From: Babylonia areolata
Lineage: Eukaryota; Mollusca; Gastropoda; Neogastropoda; Buccinidae
Assembly (NCBI RefSeq): GCF_041734735.1
Contig: NC_134905.1
Span: forward strand, 9,931,786 to 9,995,785
Length of the DNA: 64,000 bases
Direction of reading: 5' to 3'
Shown: in pieces, positions 30,665-41,904 of the stretch
Position numbering within the stretch: the first letter of the stretch is position 1
How the letters are laid out: each line of letters opens with the position of its first letter
Made by a program: the position numbers and the translations under genes
The notes under the pieces: model-generated
What the model saw: the letters and a program-made list of their open reading frames with translations, nothing else
What the model was told of the DNA's origin: nothing
Databases searched by the model: none

Positions 30665-31812
30665 TTAAAATTTAGAACGTCCTTTGCAAATACATTCAAT
30701 ATTTTCACAATGTTTTGTGTATGGGGCATTTAGTAATAACCTAAATGCCATGCTCTTAACAGCCCTGCCAGTTCTTTTAGCATTTAATAAGGCAGAAGTG
30801 TTAACTTCTAAAGACAGAAAGGAATTTTGCATATTTCTTTCACCAATATTACACATTTCAGATGATGATAAACGATGAGGAAGTTCAATTGCATTTAAAG
30901 CGTTTTTAGCTCCAAGCTTTGCAAGATGATCTGCACGTTCATTAGAGAAAAGCCCACAGTGTGAGGGAATCCAGCATATTCCAATATTAGTTCCTCTCAT
31001 TTGAATACAGTGAAACAAATGATGTTATAATTAATGTTCGTACAACCTGATTTGATAGACTGCAGATCTGATTTTGAATCGACACAAAATAAAACATTAA
31101 TCAAGTTTAGGGGCAGATCAATTAGATATGTTAATGCCATAAGGATGGCAATTAATTCAGCTGTAAAAATTGAGAAGCCCTTTCCAATATGTTATGACTT
31201 TTCAATTTTAGATATGTTAATGCCATAAGGATGGCAATTAATTCGGCTGTAAAAATTGAGAAGCCCTTTCCAATATGTTATGACTTTTTCAATTTTCAAA
31301 GCAGGAATTGCATGTCCAGAACCAGCAAACTGATTTTCTAGAACAGAACTGTCTGTATATATTTTTAACTGGTCGGGGTATGTTTCAGACAAGTGTGTTT
31401 TGACTCGAGAAGCTAGTATATTGGGATTTTCATCTTTCTTAATGTCACAATATTGAATGTCAAAAGCTGCTCCCGTTAATTCCCATGATGGAACTGGTGA
31501 AGTGCTCATAATCGGAGCAACATTTTGTGGATCAACATTTGATTGATTAATAGTATCTGACACGTATGTAGAAATAGTTTCTAGATTTCTGTTCTTTTTT
31601 GCTTGTTTCGAAAAAAGTTTGTCAGATCGTATATTAATCTCAGTTTTGACAGAATTTTCTGTAGCAGTTGCTCTAATTACATATTTTGCCAATGCTAGCT
31701 TTCTTAATTCATTAAGAGGCAGTATTCCTGCAGCTCTATATGACTGTAATGTGTTCGTATGAAACGGAACACCTAGGGCCAACTTTATGGCTTTGCTATC
31801 TAAGCTTTGCAT
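30665..31812 (-). pseudogene. LINE F thumb and RNase H remnant
   Basis: 31192-31812 encodes LDSKAIKLALGVPFHTNTLQ (thumb) and then LKIYTDSSVLENQFAGSGHA, with the first RNase H Asp in YTDSS. The middle is disrupted by the 86-bp duplication (31123-31294). 30665-31018 carries WIPSHCGLFSNERADHLAKL, including the His and last Asp of RNase H. The glutamate- and second aspartate-bearing motifs lie in the disrupted section. Confidence 0.8.
31123..31295. repeat. 86-bp tandem duplication inside LINE F
   Basis: Units start TAGATATGTTAATGCC at 31123 and 31209 and are nearly identical (an A/G change and one extra T seen). The high identity shows the duplication is recent compared with the decay of the rest of the element. 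Confidence 0.9.
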
Positions 31813-32417
31813 TTTTTAAGGAAAGCATTCGGAGCAGAGAAAAATACCTCCTGTCCATACATCAATCTAGATCTTACCAGTGCCGTAGCGAGATGAGTAA
31901 GTGTCTTTGAATCTTGACCCCAAGGCTGTTTACTGACGATTTTAAGAAAATTTAAGCTTTGCATTGCTTTTGATCTCATGTTTTCTAAATGTTTCTTCCA
32001 ATTTAGCTTTGGAGTAAAATAAACACCAAGGAATTTGACCTCAGATTTGTAGAAGAGTTCTCTTCCATCAAGATGAAAAGTTGGTAATTTTGGGGGGGGC
32101 TGCACCATTATTAAAAAGTATCATGTGTGTCTTTTCAGTTGAAAACTGTAATCCATTATCTTTCATATAATTGTTTAATTTATCAAGTTCTGATTGATAT
32201 AAATTGTTAATGTGATTGATGTAATGCAGGCCTGTTTTCTTTCACAAAGTTATGTTCATCCAAACTGCTATCATCAGCGTATTGAGCGAGATTTATAGAT
32301 TTAGACAAATATTTTGGCAAATCGTATAACATTATGTTGAACAGAAGTGGGGAAATTATAGAACCTTGCAGAATACCCGTGTTAATTGATCTTGAAGACG
32401 ACAATGATTGCCCAACT

Positions 32418-33758
32418 TTAGTGATGATGCTTCTTTCTGTCAAAAGAGATTTTATATATATATCTGTATACATTGCCACTTAACCCAATGTTCTGTAGCT
32501 TAAACAGTAGTCTGGCATGCCAAATGCGGTCATAAGCTTTTTGTACATCAAAGAACGTGGCCAAAACACTCTTTCTCTTCGAAAACTGTTGTTTTATGTT
32601 TGTTGTTAGTTTTACTAGGTGATCTAAAGTAGATCTGCCCTTTCTGAATCTGGCCTGTGCAATCGGAATAATTCTATTTTTATCACAATAATATGTTAGC
32701 CTTTTCAATATAATTTTCTCCAAGATTTTTCTGACGTGCGATGTTAGGGATATGGGTCTATAACTCGATGTGTCTGATCGTGGTTTAGCTGATTTAAGTA
32801 TGGGAGTAATGATAGCTTTTTTCCATATACAAGGTGTTTTACCCATTTCCCAACATTTCGCATAAAGTGTATGAAGAAGCTTGCACAATTCTTTAGGAAG
32901 ATGACTGATCATGGTGTACGAAATACCATCATAACCTACGGCTACTTTTTTATTTCCAAATGATGCAGTTGCATCTTCAACTTCTTTAGAAGTGAGTGGA
33001 GTATTTATAAATATGTCATTATTAGGAGCTGGTTCCTTATATTGCTCATTTGATTCACTATTAATTCTGATAGCCAGCTGTTCGGGTGTTAATCCATCAT
33101 CATTGCATGTTTTGGCAAACATATCTGCAAAAGTTTCTGCTTTTTCTAAAGAGGTAGGGAAACATTTCCCATTAACTTTTATAGGATATTCTTGAAAAGA
33201 TACCCCATTTTTCATATTCTTAATTTTCTTCCATACCTTCTTTGTATCTTTGTAATCTGAAACTTCTTGAATACAATAATTAGACCAATATTGTCTTTTG
33301 ACTTGAGCAACAACTCTGTTGCAATGATTTTTGGCTTTCCTCATTTCTTCATGGGATTGCTCCACCCTGTCCTTTAGTCTTTGCTTGTCAATCTCTGTGT
33401 TCTTATCATTTTTTAACTCCTTACTATCCTTTAACCATTGTTTAAAAGTCTTCTTTTTAAGTTCAACAGCCTGTGCACACGCTTGATTCCACCAAATATT
33501 ACCACTACGCTTTCCTTTTCTGGCGGGTGTTCTTTTTGGAACTGATAATTCAGCTGCTTCAGTTATTGTTTTAGTAAATTTTTCATAAAATATATCAACG
33601 TCTAAATCCTCAATTTTATCTAAGTTTTGGCTTGAAAGAAAGGATTGATATTTTCCCCAATCAGCCTGTTCGTAGTAGAACTTTGGAATTGTATCATTAC
33701 TTACATTGTTAGATTTAGATTTTTTTATGAAGTTTAAGAATAATTGGTAAATGATCAC
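32418..33758 (-). pseudogene. LINE F reverse transcriptase N-terminal half, 446 codons
   Basis: The open stretch begins in the EN-RT linker (YYEQADWGKYQSFL; NIWWNQACAQAVELKKKTFK). It holds VAVGYDGISYTMISHLPKEL, WKKAIITPILKSAKPRSD, SSYRPISLTSHVRKILEKII, ARFRKGRSTLDHLVKLTT and motif A ATFFDVQKAYDRIWHARLL. It then runs out of frame; motif B (INTGILQGSIISPLLF) and the catalytic AQYADDSS lie in the next frame (32207-32479). Confidence 0.85.
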
Positions 33759-33897
33759 TGCCTAGTGCATCATCTTCTACAACCCAGGTACTAACTGTTG
33801 CTAAGTCTGATGTAGCCTTGGGTCTTGATACATCAGGAATTCTTGTTATACTGCCATCATTTAAAAGATATACTATAGAGAGGACTCTACTAGATTT

Positions 33898-34407
33898 TCA
33901 ACGAGATGAGAAGTAGTGATCGACTGACAATTTTTTTTCCCAAAAGGGAGCATGGGCGTTAAAGTCTCCACCGACAACCCATTGTTCATTTTCTTTTACT
34001 AAATTCAAAAGCCAGTTTGAGTTTGAATCAGAAGGATCATTTTTAAAATAAACAGAAAGGAAATTTATGACTAAATCATTTATCTTAATCTTGACACCTG
34101 TGGCTGAAACATCCAAAATACCTTCAGGGACAGGGGAGGCAATGAACTCATAATTAAGACCACACTGGACATACAGTGCCGTGGTAACCCTTTCAGAACG
34201 GTCTGTGTGATACAAAGGAGGAAAATAGTATCCTTTTAAAGAAGGTAATTTACCTTTAGTTACATTTAAGGACTGTAAAAGTAAAACTTGATGGTTATTT
34301 TGACCAAGATATTCATGTAAATAATCTAGATTAGAAGCAATGGATCTGCAATTCCATTGCATGAAAGAAATTTCACATTTAATATTTTTCTTATTTGTTT
34401 TCACCAT
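33898..34407 (-). pseudogene. LINE F endonuclease domain (5' half of EN)
   Basis: The ATG at 34407 opens an AP-endonuclease-like domain: ISFMQWNCRSIASN (N motif), VLLLQSLNV where LQET is usual, and WVVGGDFNAHAPFW (GDFNAH). The SDH end of the domain is beyond the stop at 33898, in sequence around 33760-33890. The usual catalytic Glu of LQE is replaced by Ser (LLQS), which by itself should disable nicking. Confidence 0.8.
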
Positions 34408-34465
34408 AAATCACATTTTCATTTACATTCAAAAGGTCATTAGCTTTTGCTTACAAACTAAACAG

Positions 34466-35100
34466 TTAATATGTTAGGATATGGTTGCCACGCTGACCAC
34501 CAGCTGCCTGCACTGATGATGTTGATGGAAGGTCGTCGCGTCTACCTCCAGCTGACTGCTCCGACGATGATGATGAATTGTTGCCATGCCTACCACCAGT
34601 TGACGATGTTGACTGATGGTCAACATGTTGACTGCCAGCCGACCGCAATGACGGTGTTGGCAGGTGGTCGCCACGTTGACCATCAGACGACCGCAATGAC
34701 GATGTTAATTGGTGGTCGCTACGTTGACCACCAGCCGACCGCAATGACAGTGTGGACAGGTGGTCGACACGTTGACCGCCAGATGACCGAAACGACGATA
34801 TGGACGGGTGGTCACCACGTTGACCACCAGACGACCGCAATGACGATGTTGGTTGGTGGTCGCCACATTGACCACCAGCTGACCGCAATGGCAATGTTGA
34901 TTGGTGGTCGCCACGCTGACCACCAGCTGACCGCAATGACGATGTGGACGGGTGGTCGCCATGCTGACCACCAGCTGACCGCAATGACGATGTGGACGGG
35001 TGGTCGCCATGTTGACCACCAACCGACCGCAACGACGATGTGGACGGGTGGTCACCACGTTGATCACCAGACGACCACAGTGACAATTTAGACGAGAGGT
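34466..35100. repeat. 60-bp minisatellite, about 10 units
   Basis: Units read roughly GACCACCAGMYGACCGCAAT, then GACGATGTGGACGGGTGGTC and a GCCACGTT spacer; period 60 bp, with diverged, shortened units at the left end. Because 60 is a multiple of three, four long ORFs cover it on both strands. The minus frame (34466-35086) has a regular 20-residue SLRSAGGQRGDHPSTSS-like repeat. It ends 58 bp before the endonuclease ATG of LINE F. Whether this is a satellite, a LINE 5' region or an expanded ORF1 tail is not settled. Confidence 0.85.
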
Positions 35101-36149
35101 CTTCCGAGAAACTGACCCTATTTTCCTCATCAGGTTGTGTCGAAACGCAAGAATACTTTTTACAGTTTCAGTCTGTGTTGTCTTGTGGAAGACTTGGTGT
35201 AAAACGAGTGGCTTCAGTATATGTTCACTTCATTTTGGGCCAGTCCAAGAGCCTCTTGAAAAGAAATAATATATAAGTTGGACACTTTGTCAAATGAAGA
35301 CAGTGGTCTCAGTCAGTGGATTTACACAACTTTGTGAGCTGTGCTGATGATTATCAATAAGTATGAGTGTAATGATGAGAGATGGATCTGTCTTGTTTTG
35401 TGTTTATGATTCGTTTGAATTCAAAGGTGATGACTGAATATCTGGTGGACTGTGATGTCCTATGAACTATTCATTATAAATCAAATTGCTACTATGGCTT
35501 GGTCAACTACTGACACTAGACTACAACACCATGTTGCTCGAACACATCGTTTACAACTGCCATCATCAGTTGCTATGTCTTAAGGTTCTCTCCCTTAGTT
35601 CACCACTTCCAGTATATACTTCCGGTTCAACATTGTAGTTGATGATTGACTTTATTAACAATGACAATGACAGTAACAAAACTGACAATATCCCACTTCT
35701 TTCATCAATCTATCCAATCAGACATCATTTCCGACCATGTGAAGGTGGGGTTCTTTCAAACAATTTTAGAAGAAGGGGAGTGGTGCAAGACAAGATGTTG
35801 AATGCCAGACAGGGGGCAGGGTGAGTGGGTGTGGCCCAGCTGTCGGTGTTCATGATTAATCACAGTGATCAACTGCCAGGAATTGTATCAGCCAATCATT
35901 CATGATTTTCTTGAAATCCGGGGTTGACAGGAGATAGACAGGAATCATGGCTTTTTACTTTTTCATGCTTTTTGTCACTGATCAGTTAACCAATTTATTT
36001 TATGAGGAGATAAACAGGATGCACAGGTCAGCAGACACTGTGTCAGATCAGTTACAAGCAGGAGGAAGGGAATATGATCAAAGTGCTCTCTCCTCTAAAG
36101 GGGGATGCTCTTAGATGTAAGAAAAGCTTGACAGCTCACTCTGAGAACA
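35101..36149. other. Intronic anonymous sequence
   Basis: About 1 kb with no recognised repeat, exon or gene. AATGACAATGACAGTAACAA-type simple sequence occurs at 35655-35680. Confidence 0.4.
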
Positions 36150-36626
36150 TGTTTGACTTTCTTTTATCTTGACTGATCCCACATACGTTGTTGCCAGGAC
36201 AATTTTTCACGTACATGACCATAAGTGCTGTGATTGTTATTGTAAACTTAAGAGCCATTTTCTTTTCTTTTACAGGTATAGTTTGACAATAAGCATGCTA
36301 TTTCCAGCTGTATTTTGTTTGTTTTCTTTTGGGGTGTCATTCTGTAGAGGTGGAAATAGACTAGTTAAATGCATGAAAATTATTTTCCTCACTCTGAAGT
36401 GCCAGTCTAGTTGTCTGGATAAAAAAAAAGGGGGGGGGGGAGCCCAGATTTAGAATCCACATTAATTTTCCTTCACAAAAAACATTCACTTTTGTTCACA
36501 TCTCTAAACATTTTTGTGCTAGAATTTTTTAAAAATGTATTACCTCTGAATCCTCAAAATTTCCCAGCAAGGGCAGAGCACTTTTAAATTCTTTAATACA
36601 AAATTCTCTGGCGCTGAACAGGTTAA
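36150..36626 (-). mobile_element. piggyBac-like non-autonomous element, copy 1 (minus)
   Basis: On the minus strand the element begins at TTAA (36623-36626) with CCTGTTCAGCGCCAGAGAAT and matches 43903-44355 for about 450 bp (TTCTAGCACAAAAA, TATTTCCACCTCTACA, TAGCATGC.TATTGTCA). A TTAA followed by CC is the hallmark of piggyBac termini. A G-rich/A-rich run lies at 36421-36440. The far end is not resolved. Confidence 0.6.
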
Positions 36627-36840
36627 TTGTGAATTATGTGCTTGAAGTTGGTTCAACTTGGGTAAACATTGAAGTCAGTTGTCTTGTTTTATGCTCATGT
36701 GTAATGAAAATTTCTTTCGTCAGCTGTAACCTAGTGTAAGTGCAAAAGATGACAACAGAGTGGTAATTTCTGTCTGTCTGTTCCATGATTGTGTGTGTGC
36801 GTGTGTGTCACACAGGCATACTATCAACACAGACAGACAC
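36627..36840. other. Intronic spacer
   Basis: No feature recognised. Confidence 0.4.
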
Positions 36841-36849
36841 ACACACACA

Positions 36850-36906
<57 letters not shown>
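36841..36906. repeat. (CT)n microsatellite
   Basis: About 30 CT units with one TTT interruption, preceded by a short CA run. Confidence 0.95.
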
Positions 36907-36909
<3 letters not shown>

Positions 36910-37081
36910 AACACTCATATGTGGGCACATACACACATTCACATATATACACACATTGTCAAACACAAGTATGCACACACAGGCACTCCATATTTCTTAT
37001 AGATATGGATAGATAAAAAGGACCCTGGAGAAGAAGGAAAAAGATAATTGCATTACTAAATTTACTTCCTACATTTTACAG

Positions 37082-37445
37082 GTTATAAATATGATATAAT
37101 GCATTGGAGAACAGGGACTTGGTATATGTATTTATAACATAATTCACTGCAGAACAGTGGACATGGTCTATATATAACATAATGCATTGCAGAGCAGGGG
37201 ATTTGGTGTGTGTGTATGTGTTTATAACATAATGCATTGCAGAACAGGGGATTTGGTGTGTGTGTATGTGTTTATAACATAATGCATTGCAGAACAGGGG
37301 ATTTGGTGTGTGTGTGTATGTGTTTATAACATAATGCATTGCAGAACAGGGGATTTGGTCTATCCATGACATGAAGCTTTGCAGAACAGGGGATTCCCTC
37401 TTTCTATAAAATATTGCATTGCAGAGCAGGGAATCTAGTTTATGT
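37082..37445. repeat. Minisatellite M1, array 1 (about 8 units)
   Basis: Units of 38-52 bp contain ATAACATAATGCATTGCAGA followed by ACAGGGGATTTGGT and a variable TG spacer. The same core recurs in array 2 at 55990-56680. Confidence 0.9.
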
Positions 37446-37672
37446 ACAGGGTTCAGGTTTGGTTCAGGACACAATGGGTCATGTGACTGATTCATGACAA
37501 AATCAGTGGGCCATTTTCAAAACTAATGGGTAAAAAAAACCCCCAAAACACCACCTTATTCCACACACACATAAACACTACTCTCTCTTTCTCCTACTCT
37601 CAACACAGTATGACAAGCACAGACTGCGCTGAATGAACTCTCGCCCGTTTCACATCAGCAGTTTCATTCTAT
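37446..37672. other. Spacer between minisatellite and LINE B2
   Basis: Short CA-rich intronic stretch. ATGTGTTACAG|CAAGACAG near 37680 resembles an acceptor but lies at the start of LINE ORF1 sequence. Confidence 0.4.
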
Positions 37673-38281
37673 GTGTTACAGCAAGACAGTGTATTTATTC
37701 ATGACAAACTCAGTGAAATAGAAGATAGACTGGAAAAGCTAGATGCTGTCACAAGAGAAAAGAATCTGAAATTTTTTGGCATACATGAGTTGGCTGTTTG
37801 GAAAAAGGTGAGTGACACTGAGGAAATTGTTGCAGTGTTGAACAACTTCTTGTCAGACAAATGGTGGACGACCAGGGATATACAATATTCGTACCGCATC
37901 GGAAGACCAGGTGGGAGAAACCAGAAAAATCCTTTGATTGTTTGTTTTAGTCATATGGACAACAAATTGCATATCCTTAAAGACAAAGAACTCGGGGCAT
38001 GCCTGAGGAATGAAGATATCAGAGTGGCCACAGACCTTACCATTCACCAAAGGGAGCAGTGCCAGCAACTGAAGGAAGAAGGTAGAAAGCCAGTTTTCAG
38101 AAACGGAAGACTGTTCGTGGATGGCTTACCATACCACTTCACACCCACCCCTGAGAATTATAACCCGCAGTGGTCATCAAGTGGGAATGGTCCCAATTTT
38201 CGTCAGCAGGGGACAGACCGTGGCCCCCCTGATCAACATCAAGTGACAGAACGTTTTTCATACATTCACCCTGGCCAATGA
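37673..38281 (+). CDS. LINE B2 ORF1, L1-ORF1p-like RNA-binding protein, 202 aa
   Basis: Residues about 5-30 form a short coiled coil (HDKLSEIEDRLEKLDAVTRE). EKNLKFFGIHELAVW starts an RRM-like domain as in L1/Tx1-type ORF1 proteins; a conserved basic Arg-rich loop (SYRIGRPGGRNQKNPLIVCF) and the C-terminal-domain-like VATDLTIHQREQCQQLKEEG and RNGRLFVDGLPYHF follow. These proteins bind LINE RNA as trimers. The reading frame is intact for 202 codons. The displayed start is not a certain start because coding similarity may extend leftward. Translation downstream continues in other frames as a Gln-rich tail. Confidence 0.75.
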   Translation: MLQQDSVFIHDKLSEIEDRLEKLDAVTREKNLKFFGIHELAVWKKVSDTEEIVAVLNNFLSDKWWTTRDIQYSYRIGRPGGRNQKNPLIVCFSHMDNKLHILKDKELGACLRNEDIRVATDLTIHQREQCQQLKEEGRKPVFRNGRLFVDGLPYHFTPTPENYNPQWSSSGNGPNFRQQGTDRGPPDQHQVTERFSYIHPGQ

Positions 38282-38539
38282 CAAGCAACTGAATATTTTC
38301 AAAATGTCCTCCCCGATCCGCAACAGCTTTTTGTGGAACGACTTCCATATGCGTCCCCAGATCAGCAACGTCAGACAGTGGAACAGCCTCTACTGTTGGA
38401 CTCCCTCCACTGGCCCCCATTATTGAACCGGCAAAATCTGGCAGGTCATGACATACCTCCTCCTTTCAGAGTAGGCTTTTCCCCACTGTCCAGCAGCCCT
38501 GTGGGGACTTCTCATGAATTCTGTGCTTTGCCCACACCT

Positions 38540-39182
38540 TGTTGATCGCCAAATCATCAGCAAATTGACCAGCAGCAGAGGGTGGAACAAAAGTACCACC
38601 AGCAACAACACGATCAACCGGGACACAAAGAAGCTTTGAAAACACAGCAAGAAGGACAGCAGGAGAGACAACAGCATCAGCACAAGCAATGCCAGGAAAA
38701 GCATCAGCATATACAACGGGAGCACCTCCATGAGGAAACGAATCAGCTCCAGCAAAATCAGCAATAGAGTCAATCAGTAAAGCGAAATCAACTTCAACAA
38801 AAGAGGCCACAGCAGGGACAGGAGCAAGAAAGTCTGTAGAAAGGAAAGTCCAAACAGGAAGAACAAGAACAGCAATTGATGGGACAACAGCAAGAGTTGA
38901 ACGGCCACAAGAAAGCCTGCACCCACGACAGCAAGAACAAGAAGAACAACTGCAGGAAATGAAGCAACAAGAAGAAATCAAACAAAAACAGCCACAGCAG
39001 CAACAACAAACAGACCAGCAGCAACGGCAAGAGGGACTGGTCTACCTCAGTGAACAGCAACCTTGGGAATTGCAAGAAGTTTTAGAGGATGCAGCTGATC
39101 ATCGACAGGAGCATATGATGCCAGTAGATGAAGAGGACCCAGATTCTGCTATGAGTCAGGCTTCCCATCAGTCACGTTCCTG
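38540..39182 (+). repeat. CAG/CAA-rich low-complexity region of LINE B2
   Basis: Dense CAGCAA/AGCAACAAC-type sequence. One frame reads KQQEEIKQKQPQQQQQTDQQ near 38960-39020 and closes at 39183. It is probably the degraded C-terminal extension of ORF1, or the inter-ORF segment. Confidence 0.6.
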
Positions 39183-40150
39183 AACCAGAGGATCGACAAC
39201 AAACAGAAACAGGGATCCGCAAGGAGGCCGTACTTTACGCTCCCGGACAAACCAGCAATGCAGTGTGAGCCAGACGAGCATCAAGGATGCGTTCAGGAGT
39301 GTGGGGACAGACAGTGCTTGCAGCAGAGATGGCAGTCTGCAGGGAGAGTCTTCACCTAGAGGAGGAGCAGTGGCAACCAGCTGTGAGAAATAGGAAATCG
39401 GCTGGGCAGTAACAGGACCAAGTTGCCTTGAGAGTGTTACCACATTCAGTGTCTACAGAATGACAATCAAAAGTTTGGATTAGCAATTAACATTCTTAAC
39501 TACAATGTGAATGGATTAGAATCCACATTAGCCGGTAATGAATTTATTGATTTTATTAATAAGCAAGATTTTGTTTGTTTGACAGAAACATTTATGGACC
39601 ATGAAATCAACCAGGATATGTTTAAAGAATTTCTTGTCTATTCATCAAAAGCAAAGAAACTTTCAAGACAAGGGAGATGTTCTGGAGGTGTAATTGTTGT
39701 GGTAAAAAAATGTTTTTCTGTTTCAAACAGGTGTCTGAAAAGTGCTGCACAATGTATGGTGTAAAAATGTTATGTACCATCCAGAAAGAAAAAATGTGCC
39801 TGGTTTGACGAGGAATGTAGAGATGCAACAATTAAATGTAAAGGGAAGTTAAAAACTTTAACTAGTTTAAGGAAAAACAGGCTTGAAACTGACAGATTAG
39901 AATATGTCAAAAGTAAAAAGGAATATAAATACTTACTTAGAAAGAAAAAACAGGAATTTCGAAGTAATACAGCCGAGTCGTTGGCAGCTAATGCAAATAA
40001 ATCAGCAGAATTCTGGAATGAATTAAAAAAGTTAAGTGGCATAAGCACAAAACAGAGTTTATCTGATAACATTGAGTTAGGTGATTGGTTCAAACACTTT
40101 CAGGGGGTTTTTAATCAAGGAAACGATTTAGACAGGATCGAGAGTATTAA

Positions 40151-41757
40151 TAACAAGATAGGCAAGGCCTTCAAGACTCACTTGTGATACACTTAAAAGA
40201 AAATCTAATCGTTAAAATGTGTTCTGTAATTGTTATTACAAAGTCTTTGGTTAAAAAAAGAAAAAAAAAAAAAATCCTGACGGCAGATTCAAACCCTGCG
40301 TGTTCGGGTCAGAAGAAACTGTTTTACCCACTACACTATCGTGACTCCTGATCTGACGTTCGAAAATTTAATATTTAAACATGCTTTTTTAAAGGGCGAT
40401 AAATCGATTGCAGTATTCGCAGTAAGAACGCTGTTTAAATCATATTATTCTGTTGTATCTTGGACATTCAAAATATTTTTAAGGGCAATTAAAAATTCTT
40501 TTTAGGTCTGCGGTAAAGGAGACGTGGCTATCACTGCAATCACACTGCAACCTTTAGCCGTTTTCTCTGGATCTAGATAGACGTACAAATTTAGTTACAC
40601 CCGCCGGGAATGTACGACACGGTCGATTCAAATTCTCTTCTATGTTCATTCTAGTTTTATAGTTTTAAAGTTGATATGAAAATTGAGTATTTTGTTAAAC
40701 TAATAACATGTAGAGCCAAGTACAAGTACTTCTAAACATCGTATGAAGTGAAGAGGACTTAATTTTGAGAAAAGTCAAGACTGGAAATTTTTGTGTTTCA
40801 TCAGTTCAAGGGTATTAACTCTCATGGTTTATTATTTTTAACTGTGAATTCCGACTGATTCTATGGATATTTTTATGGCAGTTTGGGGCATAATCCAGTA
40901 AGTGATGAGGTGTTCACAAATCTTTATCTGAATAAATATTTATCGGTCTCCTTCTCCAACTTTCCATCACATGTTATCGTGCATTGTCGATTGAATATAG
41001 GATTGAACGGGCATGTCAACAACTTGAAACAAAATGGCGTCATTCGATCACATTCGCGAGGAATATGAGCATGCGCTTTGAAAATCTATAAATATGTGTA
41101 CGCAATTGATTTTTGCCCATGACCTTCAGGGCTCAGCCAATAGATCTATAAAGTCCTCTCGTAGTATTGATTTTAGTATTTTCCGAAAAAGACCACTTGG
41201 GCGAATGAACATAGTGAAAGCCCTGTACTCTGAGAGTGAAACACACAAGCTTTTTATGTATTGAGTATAATTTCAAAATGTAATGTTTAAGATGAGAAAG
41301 ATCAGTTGAAAGCAAATGAAGTCCCCTACAGATTAATTTCCCTTTTTTACTATCTGCACCAAAACGTTTGCAAAATAAGTTCCTGTTTTAACAAAAAAAT
41401 GATAATAATGACTGCTCTTGTTGTTGTGTCAGAATATCAGATCAAAGTGCCAAGTTTAGAGAATAAAAAATATATAAATATGCAGTTTGCATATAATTTG
41501 GCTTTTTTTTTTCTTTTTCTTTTTTGTGTGTGTGTGCCCATCCCAGAGGTGCAATATTGTTTTAAACAAGATGACTGGAAAGAACTGAATTTTTCCTATT
41601 TTTATGCCTAATGTGGTGTCAACTGACAAAGTATTTGCAGAGAAAATGGCAATGTTAAAGTTTACCACGGACACACAGACACACACACACACACGCACAC
41701 ACACAGACAACCGAACACCGGGTTAAAACATACTCACTTTGTTTACACAAGTGAGTC
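40151..41757 (+). repeat. Repeat family A, copy 2
   Basis: The start AACAAGATAGGCAAGGCCTT...GACTCACTTGTG and end CACTTTGTTTACACAAGTGAGTC share the 12-mer GACTCACTTGTG in inverted orientation, suggesting terminal inverted repeats of a non-autonomous DNA element. A minus-strand tRNA-like segment with B-box remnant GGGTTTGAATC lies at about 40280-40345. The last 130 bp carry (CA)n. Copy 1 is at 27318-30225, and a lone end is at 55910-55945. No coding capacity. Confidence 0.7.
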
Positions 41758-41904
41758 AAAAATGCAGTCTGCTAACCATTAAATTAGCGCCCCTGAGAGC
41801 TCTTTATCTCCTGAGTTCCATAAGCTAAAATTATTCATTGGATTGTCGTATTTATGGCGAAAGTTTTGCAAGTTTGTACGAAGCTCAAGTTGTGTTTGCA
41901 AAGC

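Larger units (their letters stand above)
30485..34407 (-). mobile_element. LINE F, EN-RT-RNase H element (I superfamily), broken
   Basis: On the minus strand from 34407: endonuclease (MQWNCRS, VVGGDFNAHAPFWE), RT (32418-33758), catalytic YADD (about 32270-32290), thumb (31800-32108) and an RNase H domain (KIYTDSSVLEN near 31370; ICWIPSHCGLFSNERADHLA near 30900-30970), then a 3' UTR to about 30485. RNase H C-terminal to RT places it in the I/jockey-type superfamily. The coding is split into at least six frames, and an 86-bp tandem duplication lies in RNase H. It sits in RNASEH2B intron 2 in antisense orientation. The 60-bp minisatellite adjoins its 5' side. Confidence 0.85.
37673..40150 (+). 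mobile_element. LINE B2, relative of LINE B with ORF1 and deleted endonuclease
   Basis: ORF1 (37673-38281) is followed by a 900-bp Gln/CAG-rich region, then an endonuclease start at 39490 (ILNYNVNGLESTLAGNEFID, VCLTETFMDHE, SRQGRCSGGVIVVVKK) closely resembling LINE B. The centre of the endonuclease is deleted: at about 39740 the sequence jumps to the linker (CAWFDEECRDATIKCKG, then FWNELKKLSGIS, LGDWFKHFQGVF). Similarity stops at 40150, where repeat A begins. RT is absent, so the copy is dead. Confidence 0.8.

Noticed and set aside
34471-35091. 206-codon plus-strand ORF of GGRHVDHQTTAMTM-like units as a host gene
   Set aside because: The 60-bp period leaves several frames open on both strands; no splice sites or homology support the plus frame.
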